In this document: positions 50,097 through 58,020 of the stretch, piece after piece | Position numbering within the stretch: the stretch's first letter is position 1 | How the letters are laid out: every line of letters begins with the position of its first letter | From: Mesorhizobium loti CJ3sym | GTDB lineage: Bacteria; Pseudomonadota; Alphaproteobacteria; Rhizobiales; Rhizobiaceae | Direction of reading: 5' to 3' | Length of the DNA stretch: 64,000 nt | NCBI RefSeq assembly: GCF_000472785.1 | Contig: NZ_AXAL01000013.1 | Location: forward strand, 62,001 to 126,000 | Position numbers and translations under genes: made by a program | Notes under the pieces: model-generated | The model's database searches: none | What the model was told of the DNA's origin: nothing | What the model saw: only the letters and a program-made list of their open reading frames with translations

Positions 50097-51011
50097 TCAG
50101 ATCGGCGCGAACGCCACATCCGGCTGGTCGGGGCCGCCTGCCTGCCGCAACAGCGCGGCAAGGTGCTCGCCCCTGTCCACCGGCTGCTTTCGCCAGTTCG
50201 AGGCGTTCGTCACATGCAGCCAGCCGTCAATCGACATGAAGAAATCCTCATGCGGGTCGTCGCCCTCGCCGAAGCGCAGCAGTCTGTTTTCGGTGAACCT
50301 GACCAGCGCCGGATCGATCGAGCGATAAAGCAGTGGCCAGTTGCTGCCACCCGCATCCATATGGAATTTGAAACTCGGCGCGAAATCCAACCGCTGCTGC
50401 AACAGGCTTCCGTCGAAGAAAGAGAAGGCCGGCCACAAAAACCAGCCGCCTGGGGTCGGCGTGTCGCGCCGCACGCTGCCGTAGACTCTCTTGCCATTCA
50501 GCTGGTCGCGAACTGAAAACGGCTGCATCGGAAAAATGTCATGATCGATGAAGCCGAAAAACCCCGGCCGGAACTTCGATATGAAATTCCGCACGATCCA
50601 GTTGAGCGCCTGGCCGTGCGATCTGCTGACCACCAACCTGTTCCTCGGCAAGGCGACATAGGGGACGTGCTGGCGACGGCAGATCTCGCGGATGGCATCC
50701 CTTGCCGCATCCTTCTTGCTGTTGTCAAAGACGATATAGCTCTCGTGCTCAGCCAGGTATCGGCGCACGAGGTGGATCTGCCATTCGATCACATCAGGCC
50801 GGTTGAAGGCCACCGTGGCGACGATCGCATCACGGAACGCCTGCTCACGCCCCTGCATATCGCTGACCGGCGCGGACGTCCTCAGGAAGCGAAAAGTCCG
50901 CCAGTGATAGCGCAGCAGCGGTCCACGCCTCGGCGGCCTGTTCAGCCGCTTCCATTCCGCAACTGTGATGCTGGCCGGATCGTCGTTTTCCGGCGCGTCG
51001 GAAGCCCCCAT
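50097..51011 (-). CDS. GT-A-like glycosyltransferase, function unknown
   Basis: A 304-residue protein. RPDVIEWQIHLVRRYLAEHE and YIVFDNSKKDAARDAIREIC resemble a nucleotide-sugar-binding fold start, and FFGFIDHDIFPMQPFSVRDQ holds a D-x-D-like metal motif. The C-terminal half is Trp/Phe-rich (GGWFLWPAFSFFDGSLLQQR). The ATG at 51011 has AGGAG 6 bases upstream. I do not recognise the specific family. The sugar and acceptor are unknown. It may act on surface polysaccharide. Confidence 0.5.
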   Translation of the reverse strand: MGASDAPENDDPASITVAEWKRLNRPPRRGPLLRYHWRTFRFLRTSAPVSDMQGREQAFRDAIVATVAFNRPDVIEWQIHLVRRYLAEHESYIVFDNSKKDAARDAIREICRRQHVPYVALPRNRLVVSRSHGQALNWIVRNFISKFRPGFFGFIDHDIFPMQPFSVRDQLNGKRVYGSVRRDTPTPGGWFLWPAFSFFDGSLLQQRLDFAPSFKFHMDAGGSNWPLLYRSIDPALVRFTENRLLRFGEGDDPHEDFFMSIDGWLHVTNASNWRKQPVDRGEHLAALLRQAGGPDQPDVAFAPI

Positions 51012-51039
51012 GCCGCGCTCCTGCATCCGCCCGACAGGC

Positions 51040-51186
51040 TCAGTTCTGCTGGATCGAAATGCCCTTGTCGTCGATCTTGAGTTCGACGCCTTTCGGCTTC
51101 GTCTGCTCGCGGTAGACATAGGCGCCAAGCGCGATGACCACGACGACGAGCGCGCCAATGAGAAGATAGAGTGTGTTCTGCTTCAT
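51040..51186 (-). CDS. 48-residue single-pass membrane protein
   Basis: A very short gene. Residues 6-24 form one membrane helix (LYLLIGALVVVVVIALGAY in part), and the tail YREQTKPKGVELKIDDKGIS is hydrophilic. GGAGCG about 8 bases before the ATG supports it. It lies 28 bases before the glycosyltransferase-like gene and could be co-transcribed. Similar small proteins are common in rhizobia. Function unknown. Confidence 0.7.
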   Translation of the reverse strand: MKQNTLYLLIGALVVVVIALGAYVYREQTKPKGVELKIDDKGISIQQN

Positions 51187-51200
51187 GGCGCGCTCCTTTG

Positions 51201-51250
51201 GAGCAATTCCAGGAAAAAGTGTGAAGCGGTTTTCCCTAGGGAATTGCGTC
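51201..51250. repeat. intergenic palindromic repeat, family A, copy 4
   Basis: GAGCAATTCCAGGAAAAAG, then GCGGTTTTCCCTAGGGAATTG, almost identical to the copy at 10507. The GCAATTCC/GGAATTGC outer arms and GGAAAA/TTTTCC inner arms are intact. It lies between the 48-residue gene and the GlsB gene. Confidence 0.75.
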
Positions 51251-51268
51251 AGTTGAAAAGCTCGAGCC

Positions 51269-51523
51269 TCACGCTCGCTTCAGGACCTTGACCAGCACCA
51301 AAAGGATGATGGCGCCGATCGTGGCGTTGATGATGGCAGCGAGAATGCCGCCGCCGATAGCGAAGCCGAGCCGCGGAAAAAGCCAGCCGGCGATGAAGGC
51401 GCCGATAATGCCGACGATGATGTTGCCGATCAGGCCGAAGCCGAAGCCGGAAACGATGAGGCCGGCAAGCCAGCCGGCGATGGCACCAATGATGATGAAG
51501 ACGAGCAGGCTTTCGACACCCAT
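51269..51523 (-). CDS. GlsB/YeaQ/YmgE family stress-response membrane protein
   Basis: An 84-residue, very hydrophobic protein with three membrane segments. VFIIIGAIAGWLAGLIVSGF, GFGLIGNIIVGIIGAFIAGW and GFAIGGGILAAIINATIGAI form the family pattern of glycine-zipper helices. GlsB-like proteins are general stress proteins of the membrane. GGAGG lies 9 bases before the ATG. Confidence 0.88.
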   Translation of the reverse strand: MGVESLLVFIIIGAIAGWLAGLIVSGFGFGLIGNIIVGIIGAFIAGWLFPRLGFAIGGGILAAIINATIGAIILLVLVKVLKRA

Positions 51524-51639
51524 GACGATTTCCTCCAAGCAAGAGGGCGAGCGCGGAGCGGAAGGCTCCGAATCGGCCCCGATATCAACGACTTCAGGCT
51601 ATTCGAAAGCGGCAGGCCTCGCCAGCTTCGCGCTTAACA

Positions 51640-51690
51640 GAGCAATCCCAGGAAAAGCGCGTAGCGCTTTCCCTTGGGGATTGCGTCAAA
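51640..51690. repeat. intergenic palindromic repeat, family A, copy 5
   Basis: GAGCAATCCCAGGAAAAGCG then GCGCTTTCCCTTGGGGATTGC, with matching arms GCAATCCC/GGGATTGC. It lies upstream of the GlsB gene and directly after the end of the small gene at 51692-51892. Confidence 0.7.
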
Positions 51691-51691
51691 A

Positions 51692-51892
51692 CTAATCGTC
51701 ATCGTCGCTCGTGGCCGGCCGCCAGCTCGTCGGTTCGACTTTTTTCTGGGTGTCGCTGTCGGTATAGACCCACCACCCACCGTCGCGATATTGCGCGATG
51801 GACTGGTTGACCACGCCGTCGCTGTCCTTCCACATGACAGAGACCTTGGAGCCGTCGGTTGGCGCTGTCGATATTGGCTTGCGGTCGGCCAT
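51692..51892 (-). CDS. small cytoplasmic protein, function unknown
   Basis: A 66-residue protein with MADRKPISTAPTDGSKVSVM, YRDGGWWVYTDSDTQKKVEP and an Asp-rich end. The start is uncertain, since in-frame codons at 51904 and 51928 are also open. It resembles small rhizobial proteins of the KPISTAPTDG type, which have no assigned role. There is no signal peptide. Confidence 0.55.
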   Translation of the reverse strand: MADRKPISTAPTDGSKVSVMWKDSDGVVNQSIAQYRDGGWWVYTDSDTQKKVEPTSWRPATSDDDD

Positions 51893-51983
51893 CCTATCCC
51901 CCATTGAGCCGTTGGACTGCGCCGACAAAACGCGGCGGTCGGCATCTGGTTCCAGCCGGCCACCAGCCGGTTGGCTCGAGCCG

Positions 51984-52604
51984 TCAGCTGTGAGCGAAGA
52001 TATCCTCTTCGTCCCAGCCCATCAGATCGAGTTTGGCACGCGTCGGCAGGAAGCGGAAGCAGGCATCGGCCTCCTTGGCCCGCCCGTCTCGCGCCAGCCG
52101 CCCGGCCAGCACATCGCGCAACCGGTGCAGATAGAGCACGTCGGACGCGGCATATTCGAGCTGTTCGGGCGACAACGTCTCGGCGGCCCAGTCCGACGAT
52201 TGCTGCGCCTTGGACAGACCCACGCCAAGCAACTCGAAGCAGATGTCTTTAAGCCCGTGCCGGTCGGTATAGGTGCGGGTCAGCCGCGAGGCGATCTTGG
52301 TGCAGAACACCGGTTCGGGCATCACCCCGAAGGCATTGTAGAGCACGGCGAGATCGAAGCGTCCGTAGTGGAACAGCTTGGTTACAGTGCGGTTCCTGAG
52401 CAGGCTGACGAGGTTTGGCGCCTTCTTCTGGCCGGGTGCGATCTGGATGACATCGGCGCTGCCGTCGCCGGGCGATATCTGCACCACGCAGAGCCGGTCG
52501 CGATGCGGGTTCAGCCCCAGCGTCTCGGTGTCGATGGCCACCGCCCCGACATTGTAGTGCATGAGGTCAGGCAGATCATGCTTGTGGAAACGGATATCGG
52601 CCAT
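51984..52604 (-). CDS. rnd: ribonuclease D, short form
   Basis: A 206-residue 3'-5' exoribonuclease of the DEDD superfamily that trims tRNA or other RNA ends. Exo I is AIDTETLGLNPHRDRL, Exo II FHYGRFDLAVLYNAFG, and Exo III LEYAASDVLYLHRLRDVL, with all four acidic residues and the tyrosine. The HRDC domains of the longer RNase D are absent, giving the roughly 200-residue rhizobial form. In many rhizobia this gene is beside lptC; here it is next to the dipeptidase gene. Confidence 0.9.
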   Translation of the reverse strand: MADIRFHKHDLPDLMHYNVGAVAIDTETLGLNPHRDRLCVVQISPGDGSADVIQIAPGQKKAPNLVSLLRNRTVTKLFHYGRFDLAVLYNAFGVMPEPVFCTKIASRLTRTYTDRHGLKDICFELLGVGLSKAQQSSDWAAETLSPEQLEYAASDVLYLHRLRDVLAGRLARDGRAKEADACFRFLPTRAKLDLMGWDEEDIFAHS

Positions 52605-52682
52605 TGTCTTCTCCGGTCGCGGCGTACCCCGTCCTCGCCGCGATCCGGTGAAAAATCAACAAGAAAACGACGTTTCCGCCGC

Positions 52683-54068
52683 TCAGCGTGTCAGCGCGTC
52701 CAGAATGCGCGCCCAGGAGCGCTGGCCCTTGTGGAAGGATGAGAGCTCGTATTTCTCGTTGGGCGAGTGGATGCGGTCGTCGTCGAGGCCGAAGCCGACC
52801 AGCAGCGATTCCATGCCGAGATAGGTCTGGAAATCGCCGACCACGGGAATGGAGCCGCCACTGCCGGTCGTTACCGCCGGCTTCGGCCATTCGTCCGACA
52901 GCGCTATCTTGGCCTTGGCCAGGAACGGTGAATCATAGGAAAGCTGAATCGCCGGCGAGCCGCCATGCGGATGGAATTCGACCGAACAATCGGCCGGAAT
53001 GCGCTCCTCGACGAATTTCTGGAAAGCGTCGCGGATCTTGGCCGGGTCCTGCTTGTGGACGAGGCGGAAGGACACTTTCGCCGAAGCCTCGGCCGCGATC
53101 ACCGTCTTGAAGCCCTTGCCGGTATAGCCGCCAATGATGCCGTTGAACTCGGCCGTCGGCCGCGCCCAGGTCAGTTCCAGCACCGAGCGGCCTTTTTCGC
53201 CCGATGGGATCGAAAGGCCGACAGGCCCGAGGAAGGTCTCGGCCGTCTCACCGAGCGTCTCCCAGGATTTCAGCACCTGCGACGGCGTTTCCTCGACGCC
53301 GTCATAGAAGCCCGGGATGGTGATATGGCCGTCCTCGTCGTGGATATCGGCCAGCACCTTGGCCAGGATGCGGATCGGATTGGCGGCGGCCCCGCCATAG
53401 AGGCCCGAATGCAGGTCGCGATCGGCGGCCTTCACCGTGATCTCCTCGCCGACCAGCCCGCGCAGTCCGACGCAGATCGACGGCGTGTCGCGGTCCCACA
53501 TGCCGGTATCGCAGACCAGCGCGAAATCCGCCTTGAGCTCTTCGGCATTGGCCTTGAGGAACGGCTTGAGCGAGGGCGAGCCGGACTCCTCCTCGCCCTC
53601 GAACAGGATGGTGATCCGGCATGGCAGATTGCCATGCACCTGCTTCCAGGCGCGGCAAGCCTCGACAAAGGTCATCAACTGGCCCTTGTCGTCGGCCGAG
53701 CCGCGCCCCGTGATCACCTTGTGGTCAGGCCCGACCTCCTTGATGGCAGGCGCGAACGGATCGTTTTCCCACAATTCGATCGGGTCGACCGGCTGCACAT
53801 CGTAGTGGCCATAGAACAGCACATGCGGCGCGCCAGCCGGCCCATCATGATGCGCAACCACCATCGGATGGCCGGGCGTGTCGCGCACGCTGGCATCGAA
53901 GCCGATCAGCTTGAGTTCCGCCACCAGCCATTCCGCCGCCTTGCGGCAGTCGGCGGCATAGGCCGGATCGGTTGAGATCGATTTGATCCTGAGCAGGCCG
54001 AACAGCCGTTCGAGGCTCTGGTCGAGATTCTTGTCGAGACGGTCGAGGACGGGGGAAACTGCGGACAT
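52683..54068 (-). CDS. M20 family dipeptidase
   Basis: A 461-residue zinc metallopeptidase. The metal motifs are LFYGHYDVQPVDPIELWEND, VITGRGSADDKGQLMTFVEA and ILFEGEEESGSPSLKPFLKA. KAADRDLHSGLYGGAAANPI marks the lid domain. The protein is close to carnosine dipeptidase-type (CNDP) M20 enzymes, which split dipeptides. It precedes the sRNA and polA locus. A sequence of the same type lies next to polA in Sinorhizobium. Confidence 0.9.
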   Translation of the reverse strand: MSAVSPVLDRLDKNLDQSLERLFGLLRIKSISTDPAYAADCRKAAEWLVAELKLIGFDASVRDTPGHPMVVAHHDGPAGAPHVLFYGHYDVQPVDPIELWENDPFAPAIKEVGPDHKVITGRGSADDKGQLMTFVEACRAWKQVHGNLPCRITILFEGEEESGSPSLKPFLKANAEELKADFALVCDTGMWDRDTPSICVGLRGLVGEEITVKAADRDLHSGLYGGAAANPIRILAKVLADIHDEDGHITIPGFYDGVEETPSQVLKSWETLGETAETFLGPVGLSIPSGEKGRSVLELTWARPTAEFNGIIGGYTGKGFKTVIAAEASAKVSFRLVHKQDPAKIRDAFQKFVEERIPADCSVEFHPHGGSPAIQLSYDSPFLAKAKIALSDEWPKPAVTTGSGGSIPVVGDFQTYLGMESLLVGFGLDDDRIHSPNEKYELSSFHKGQRSWARILDALTR

Positions 54069-54171
54069 TTCGCTTAGCCTTTCGATTCAGTGCCGGAACC
54101 GTAAAGGCAGAGCGGCGAAACGAAAAGCCCGGGACCATTGGACCACGGCGCGCGTCGGCTGCCGCTACTGC

Positions 54172-54270
54172 ATGTCGCCCAAAAGTGGCCCCGGTTTTGG
54201 GAGAACGACATGCATAAAAACAATGACCTAAAGCGCATCGCATGAATCCGATGAAACGCGATGCGCTTTA
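54172..54270. repeat. intergenic repeat family B, copy 2, with terminal hairpin
   Basis: ATGTCGCCCAAAAGTGG continues through GGTTTTGGGAGAACGACATG to TAAAGCGCATCGC, matching the copy at 26704. TAAAGCGCATCGC (54229-54241) and GCGATGCGCTTTA (54258-54270) make a perfect 13-pair stem with a 16-base loop. It lies just past the terminator of the sRNA on the minus strand. Confidence 0.75.
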
Positions 54271-54273
54271 GGC

Positions 54274-54420
54274 AAAAAAAGACCGCCGTGGTGGAGGGGA
54301 AACCACGGCGGTCCTGTACTCGAAACGATGCGGCAGCCCGGAGAGGGGGGATAGGCTGCCGCAATTGTCCGGGATAGGCGGGGGACGGGCCTTGCTCCGG
54401 ACTCGGCGAAAACTGCCGAT
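54274..54420 (-). ncRNA. EcpR1-like trans-acting sRNA candidate
   Basis: Read on the minus strand, about 150 bases end in a strong rho-independent terminator: a 12-pair stem of AGACCGCCGTGGT-type (54302-54313 with 54281-54292) followed by TTTTTTT (54280-54274). A second stem of 10 pairs, TGCGGCAGCC at 54329-54338 with GGCTGCCGCA at 54354-54363, encloses a C-rich loop (TATCCCCCCTCTCC on the minus strand) that could pair with ribosome-binding sites. No protein gene uses this terminator. In Sinorhizobium the cell-cycle sRNA EcpR1 lies between a dipeptidase-like gene and polA, the same setting. The 5' end is inferred from the promoter. Confidence 0.6.
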
Positions 54421-54426
54421 GACCTG

Positions 54427-54456
54427 TATTTGGGTCTGTGAAAGTGGCGATTCAAG
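54427..54456 (-). promoter_or_regulatory. promoter of the EcpR1-like sRNA
   Basis: Minus-strand TTGAAT (54455-54450), 17 bases, CAAATA (54432-54427) gives a sigma-70 reading. Shifted by one base it also reads CTTGAA-N17-CCAAAT, one base from the hsp20 sigma-32 pattern CTTGAA-N17-CCATAT. The start would be near 54420. The two readings cannot be separated by eye. Confidence 0.45.
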
Positions 54457-54463
54457 GGCCTCA

Positions 54464-54483
54464 ACGTTACACTTTTGTAACGT
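54464..54483. promoter_or_regulatory. perfect 20-base dyad between sRNA promoter and polA
   Basis: ACGTTACA-CTTT-TGTAACGT has two perfect 8-base arms. It lies 8 bases upstream of the -35 of the sRNA and 110 bases before the polA start. No U run follows, so it looks like an operator rather than a terminator. The regulator is unknown. Confidence 0.55.
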
Positions 54484-54593
54484 GCCCGTGAGCACGTCTG
54501 CATAGTCGGGAGTTGTCAGGGTCTTGACGGAACCGATACCTGGCAATGTCTTTGGCATGGACCAAGCCATCGCGCCGCGCTATCCCTGCCAGC

Positions 54594-57545
54594 ATGAAAA
54601 AAGGCGATCATCTCTTCCTTGTCGACGGTTCCGGCTACATCTTCCGGGCCTATCACGCCCTGCCGCCGCTGACCCGCAAGTCCGACGGCCTGCCGGTCGG
54701 CGCCGTCTCAGGTTTCTGCAACATGCTGTGGAAGCTGATGCAGGATGCCCGCAACACCGATGTAGGCATTGTGCCGACGCATTTCGCGGTCATCTTCGAC
54801 TATTCCTCGAAAACGTTCCGCAATGATCTCTATCCAGAATACAAGGCCAACCGCTCGGCACCACCCGAGGACCTGATCCCGCAATTCGGCCTGATCCGGC
54901 AGGCGACCAGGGCGTTCAACCTGCCATGTATCGAGATCGAAGGCTACGAGGCCGACGATCTCATCGCCACCTATGCAAGGCTCGCCCGCGAAGCCGGCGG
55001 CGACACCACCGTCATCTCCTCCGACAAGGATCTGATGCAGCTGGTCGGCGACACGGTGGGCATGTACGACCCGATGAAGGACCGCCAGATCGGCATCCCC
55101 GAAGTCATCGAGAAATGGGGCGTACCGCCGGAAAAGATGGTCGACCTGCAGGCGCTGACCGGCGACTCGGTCGACAATGTGCCCGGCGTGCCCGGCATCG
55201 GCCCGAAGACGGCGGCGCAATTGCTGGAACAGTTCGGCGACCTTGACACGCTGCTGGCCCGCGCCGGCGAGATCAAGCAGGACAAGCGGCGCGAATCGAT
55301 CATCGCCAACACCGACAAGGCGCGCATCTCGCGCCAACTGGTAACCTTGAAGAACGACGTGCCGGTGACCGATGGGCTGGATGATTTCGTCCTGCACGCA
55401 CCGGACGGGCCGAAACTGATCGGCTTCCTGAAGACCATGGAATTCACCTCGCTGACCCGCCGCGTCGCGGAAGCGACCAGCACCGAGGCCGGCGACGTGC
55501 AGGCGGTCTCGGTGACCGTCGAACGCGCCGACAACGCACATGGCCCTGATGTCGGCGCCGGTGCGCCGCCCACTGCGCGAAACGCAACCGGCACAGAGCC
55601 AGGCCAAGCCGACGGATCGACGGAGACGTCAAAACGAGGCGATACCCCTTCCCTGCTGGCTGCATTGCGGCTGGAGAAGGCGGCCACCGCCAAGATCGAT
55701 ACGGCGGCCTATCATTGCATCCGAGACATCGCGACGCTGAAAGCCTGGGTCGCCGAGGCGCGGGAGGCTGGTGTCACCGCCTTCGACGTCAGGGCGACGT
55801 CAGGCGATCCGATGCAGGCCGAACTGATCGGCCTGGCGATAGCCACGGCGCCCGGCCGCGCCGGCTACATTCCCTTCGCCCACAAGAGCGGCAATGGCGA
55901 CCTGCTCGGCGGCGGTGCGCTCGAAAACCAGATTCCGCTTCGCGAGGCGCTGGCGGTGCTGAAACCGCTGCTCGAGGACAAATCGGTCCTCAAGATCGCG
56001 CAGAACCTGAAATACGATCTCGTCATCATGAGCCGCTACGGCGTCGACGTCGCGCCGTTCGACGACACCATGCTGATCTCCTATGTGCTCGATGCGGGCA
56101 CCCCGCATGGTCACGGCATGGACGCGCTGGCCGACAAATGGCTTGGCCATACCCCGCTCGTGCTCAAGGACGTGACTGGCTCCGGCAAGAGCGCCGTCGG
56201 TTTCGACCAGGTCGACATCGACAGAGCGACGGCTCACGCCGCCGAAGACGCCGATGTGACGCTGCGGCTCTGGCTGGTGTTGAAACCCCGGCTTGCCGCC
56301 AAAGGCCTGGTGTCCGTCTATGAGCGTCTGGAGCGGCCGCTGGTGCCGGTGCTGGCGCGCATGGAGCAGCGCGGCATCTCGGTCGACCGGCAGATCCTGT
56401 CGCGGTTGTCGGGCGAACTGGCGCAAGGTGCCGCGCGACTGGAAGAGGAAATCTACCAGCTCATCGGCGAGCGCATCAACATCGGCTCGCCCAAGCAGCT
56501 CGGCGACATCCTGTTCGGCCGCATGGGCCTGCCCGGCGGCTCCAAGACCAAGACCGGCCAATGGTCGACCTCGGCGCAGCTTCTGGAAGACCTTGCCGCC
56601 GAGGGCCACGAACTGCCGCGCAAGATCGTCGACTGGCGCCAGCTGACCAAGCTGAAATCGACCTACACCGATGCCTTGCCCGGCTTCATCCATCCCGACA
56701 CCAAACGCGTCCACACCTCCTATGCGCTCGCCGCGACAACGACGGGGCGGCTGTCCTCCTCCGACCCGAACCTGCAGAACATCCCGGTGCGTACCGCCGA
56801 AGGCCGCAAGATCAGGACTGCCTTCATCACCGACAAGAGCCATCGGCTGGTCTCGGCCGACTACAGCCAGATCGAACTGCGCGTGCTCGCCCATGTCGCC
56901 GAAATCCCGCAATTGCGGCAAGCCTTCGCCGATGGTGCCGACATCCACGCCATCACCGCCTCGGAAATGTTCAACGTGCCGGTGGAGGGCATGCCGTCGG
57001 AAGTCCGCCGCCGCGCCAAGGCGATCAATTTCGGCATCATCTACGGTATCTCGGCTTTCGGCCTCGCCAACCAGCTGTCGATCCCGCGCGAGGAAGCGAG
57101 CAACTACATCAAGAAGTACTTCGAGCGCTTCCCCGGCATCCGCGATTACATCGAGGAGACCAAGGCCTATGCGCGCGAGCACGGCTTCGTCGAAACCATT
57201 TTTGGGCGCCGCATCCACTATCCCGATATCCGCTCGTCCAATCCCTCGCTGCGCGCGTTCAACGAGCGCGCTTCCATCAATGCCCGCCTGCAAGGCACCG
57301 CCGCCGACATCATCCGCCGCGCCATGATCCGCATGGAGGAAGCGCTGGACAAAGCGAAGCTGTCGGCCCGCATGCTCTTGCAGGTGCATGACGAACTGAT
57401 CTTCGAAACGGTCGAGGCGGAAGTCGAGGCGACGATCCCCGTGGTACGCCACGTCATGGAAAACGCGGCAATGCCGGCGGTATCGATGTCGGTGCCGCTG
57501 CATGTCGACGCCCGGGCCGCCAACAACTGGGACGAGGCGCACTGA
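54594..57545 (+). CDS. polA: DNA polymerase I
   Basis: A 983-residue repair and Okazaki-maturation polymerase. Residues about 1-290 are the 5'-nuclease (LFLVDGSGYIFRAYHALPPL, YEADDLIATYARLAREAG, TGDSVDNVPGVPGIGPKTAA). A linker of about 80 residues follows. The 3'-5' exonuclease region is at about 380-580, and polymerase motifs are TTTGRLSSSDPNLQNIPVRT, SADYSQIELRVLAHVAE, RRAKAINFGIIYGISAFGLA and MLLQVHDELIFET. In the exonuclease, the D-x-E of motif I reads FDVRAT and the motif III tyrosine is histidine (HAAEDAD), so proofreading is probably lost. The start ATG at 54594 has no clear ribosome-binding site. Confidence 0.94.
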   Translation: MKKGDHLFLVDGSGYIFRAYHALPPLTRKSDGLPVGAVSGFCNMLWKLMQDARNTDVGIVPTHFAVIFDYSSKTFRNDLYPEYKANRSAPPEDLIPQFGLIRQATRAFNLPCIEIEGYEADDLIATYARLAREAGGDTTVISSDKDLMQLVGDTVGMYDPMKDRQIGIPEVIEKWGVPPEKMVDLQALTGDSVDNVPGVPGIGPKTAAQLLEQFGDLDTLLARAGEIKQDKRRESIIANTDKARISRQLVTLKNDVPVTDGLDDFVLHAPDGPKLIGFLKTMEFTSLTRRVAEATSTEAGDVQAVSVTVERADNAHGPDVGAGAPPTARNATGTEPGQADGSTETSKRGDTPSLLAALRLEKAATAKIDTAAYHCIRDIATLKAWVAEAREAGVTAFDVRATSGDPMQAELIGLAIATAPGRAGYIPFAHKSGNGDLLGGGALENQIPLREALAVLKPLLEDKSVLKIAQNLKYDLVIMSRYGVDVAPFDDTMLISYVLDAGTPHGHGMDALADKWLGHTPLVLKDVTGSGKSAVGFDQVDIDRATAHAAEDADVTLRLWLVLKPRLAAKGLVSVYERLERPLVPVLARMEQRGISVDRQILSRLSGELAQGAARLEEEIYQLIGERINIGSPKQLGDILFGRMGLPGGSKTKTGQWSTSAQLLEDLAAEGHELPRKIVDWRQLTKLKSTYTDALPGFIHPDTKRVHTSYALAATTTGRLSSSDPNLQNIPVRTAEGRKIRTAFITDKSHRLVSADYSQIELRVLAHVAEIPQLRQAFADGADIHAITASEMFNVPVEGMPSEVRRRAKAINFGIIYGISAFGLANQLSIPREEASNYIKKYFERFPGIRDYIEETKAYAREHGFVETIFGRRIHYPDIRSSNPSLRAFNERASINARLQGTAADIIRRAMIRMEEALDKAKLSARMLLQVHDELIFETVEAEVEATIPVVRHVMENAAMPAVSMSVPLHVDARAANNWDEAH

Positions 57546-57552
57546 AAATCCT

Positions 57553-58019
57553 ATGATTGTCTTTGTCGCGGGGGATCTGCTGGCCGCAAAAGAAAATTAC
57601 ATCGCTCAGGGCGTCGCCGAGGGCAATCAGGAGGGGCTTGGCACCGGCCTCGCACTGAAGATTTCGAAAAAGTGGCCCAATGTACAAGCCGCTTTCAAGA
57701 AACACGCGCGGGCAGGGAAGTTTACAGGGGGCAACTCTGGACCCTGAAACCGGATGGCGATCAGCCCGGCTTTGTCTATCTGGCGACCCAGCCCGACATG
57801 TATCACGCCACACTACCCTATCTGCGCAAGGCGGTTCGTGGACTTGCCAAGTGGGCTGACAGGAACTTGATAGAATCCGTTGCCTTGCCAAAAATCGGAG
57901 CTGGGTTGGGCAAGCTTTCGTGGCAGGACGAAGTTAGACCCCTCCTGGTGGAGCACCTCACGCCCGGAGCCACGCAATATGTTGTCTATGAGATATTCTT
58001 GAACGAGTTCGAGACGTAG
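57553..58019 (+). pseudogene. macro domain protein, interrupted by a +1-type frameshift
   Basis: Starting 7 bases after polA, MIVFVAGDLLAAKENYIAQG and GNQEGLGTGLALKISKKWPN give an N-terminal macro domain, which ends at a stop after GGNSGP (57747). In the next frame the fold continues with GQLWTLKPDGDQPGFVYLAT, WADRNLIESVALPKIGAGLG and YVVYEIFLNEFE. One extra G in the run of five at 57727-57731 would join them into about 155 residues. The family (Poa1p/DarG-like) removes ADP-ribose. The cause may be a real mutation, slippage or an assembly error. Confidence 0.75.
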
Positions 58020-58020
58020 C

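Noticed and set aside
54281..54313. Hairpin at 54281-54313 read as a terminator for the M20 dipeptidase gene
   Set aside because: The gene starts at 54068 and reads left, so this hairpin lies upstream of it on that strand. Its U run is downstream for a transcript that begins near 54420.
55800..57542. A 580-codon open frame on the minus strand opposite polA
   Set aside because: It mirrors the coding bias of polA in GC-rich DNA. It has no domain motif, and polA on the plus strand has all catalytic motifs.
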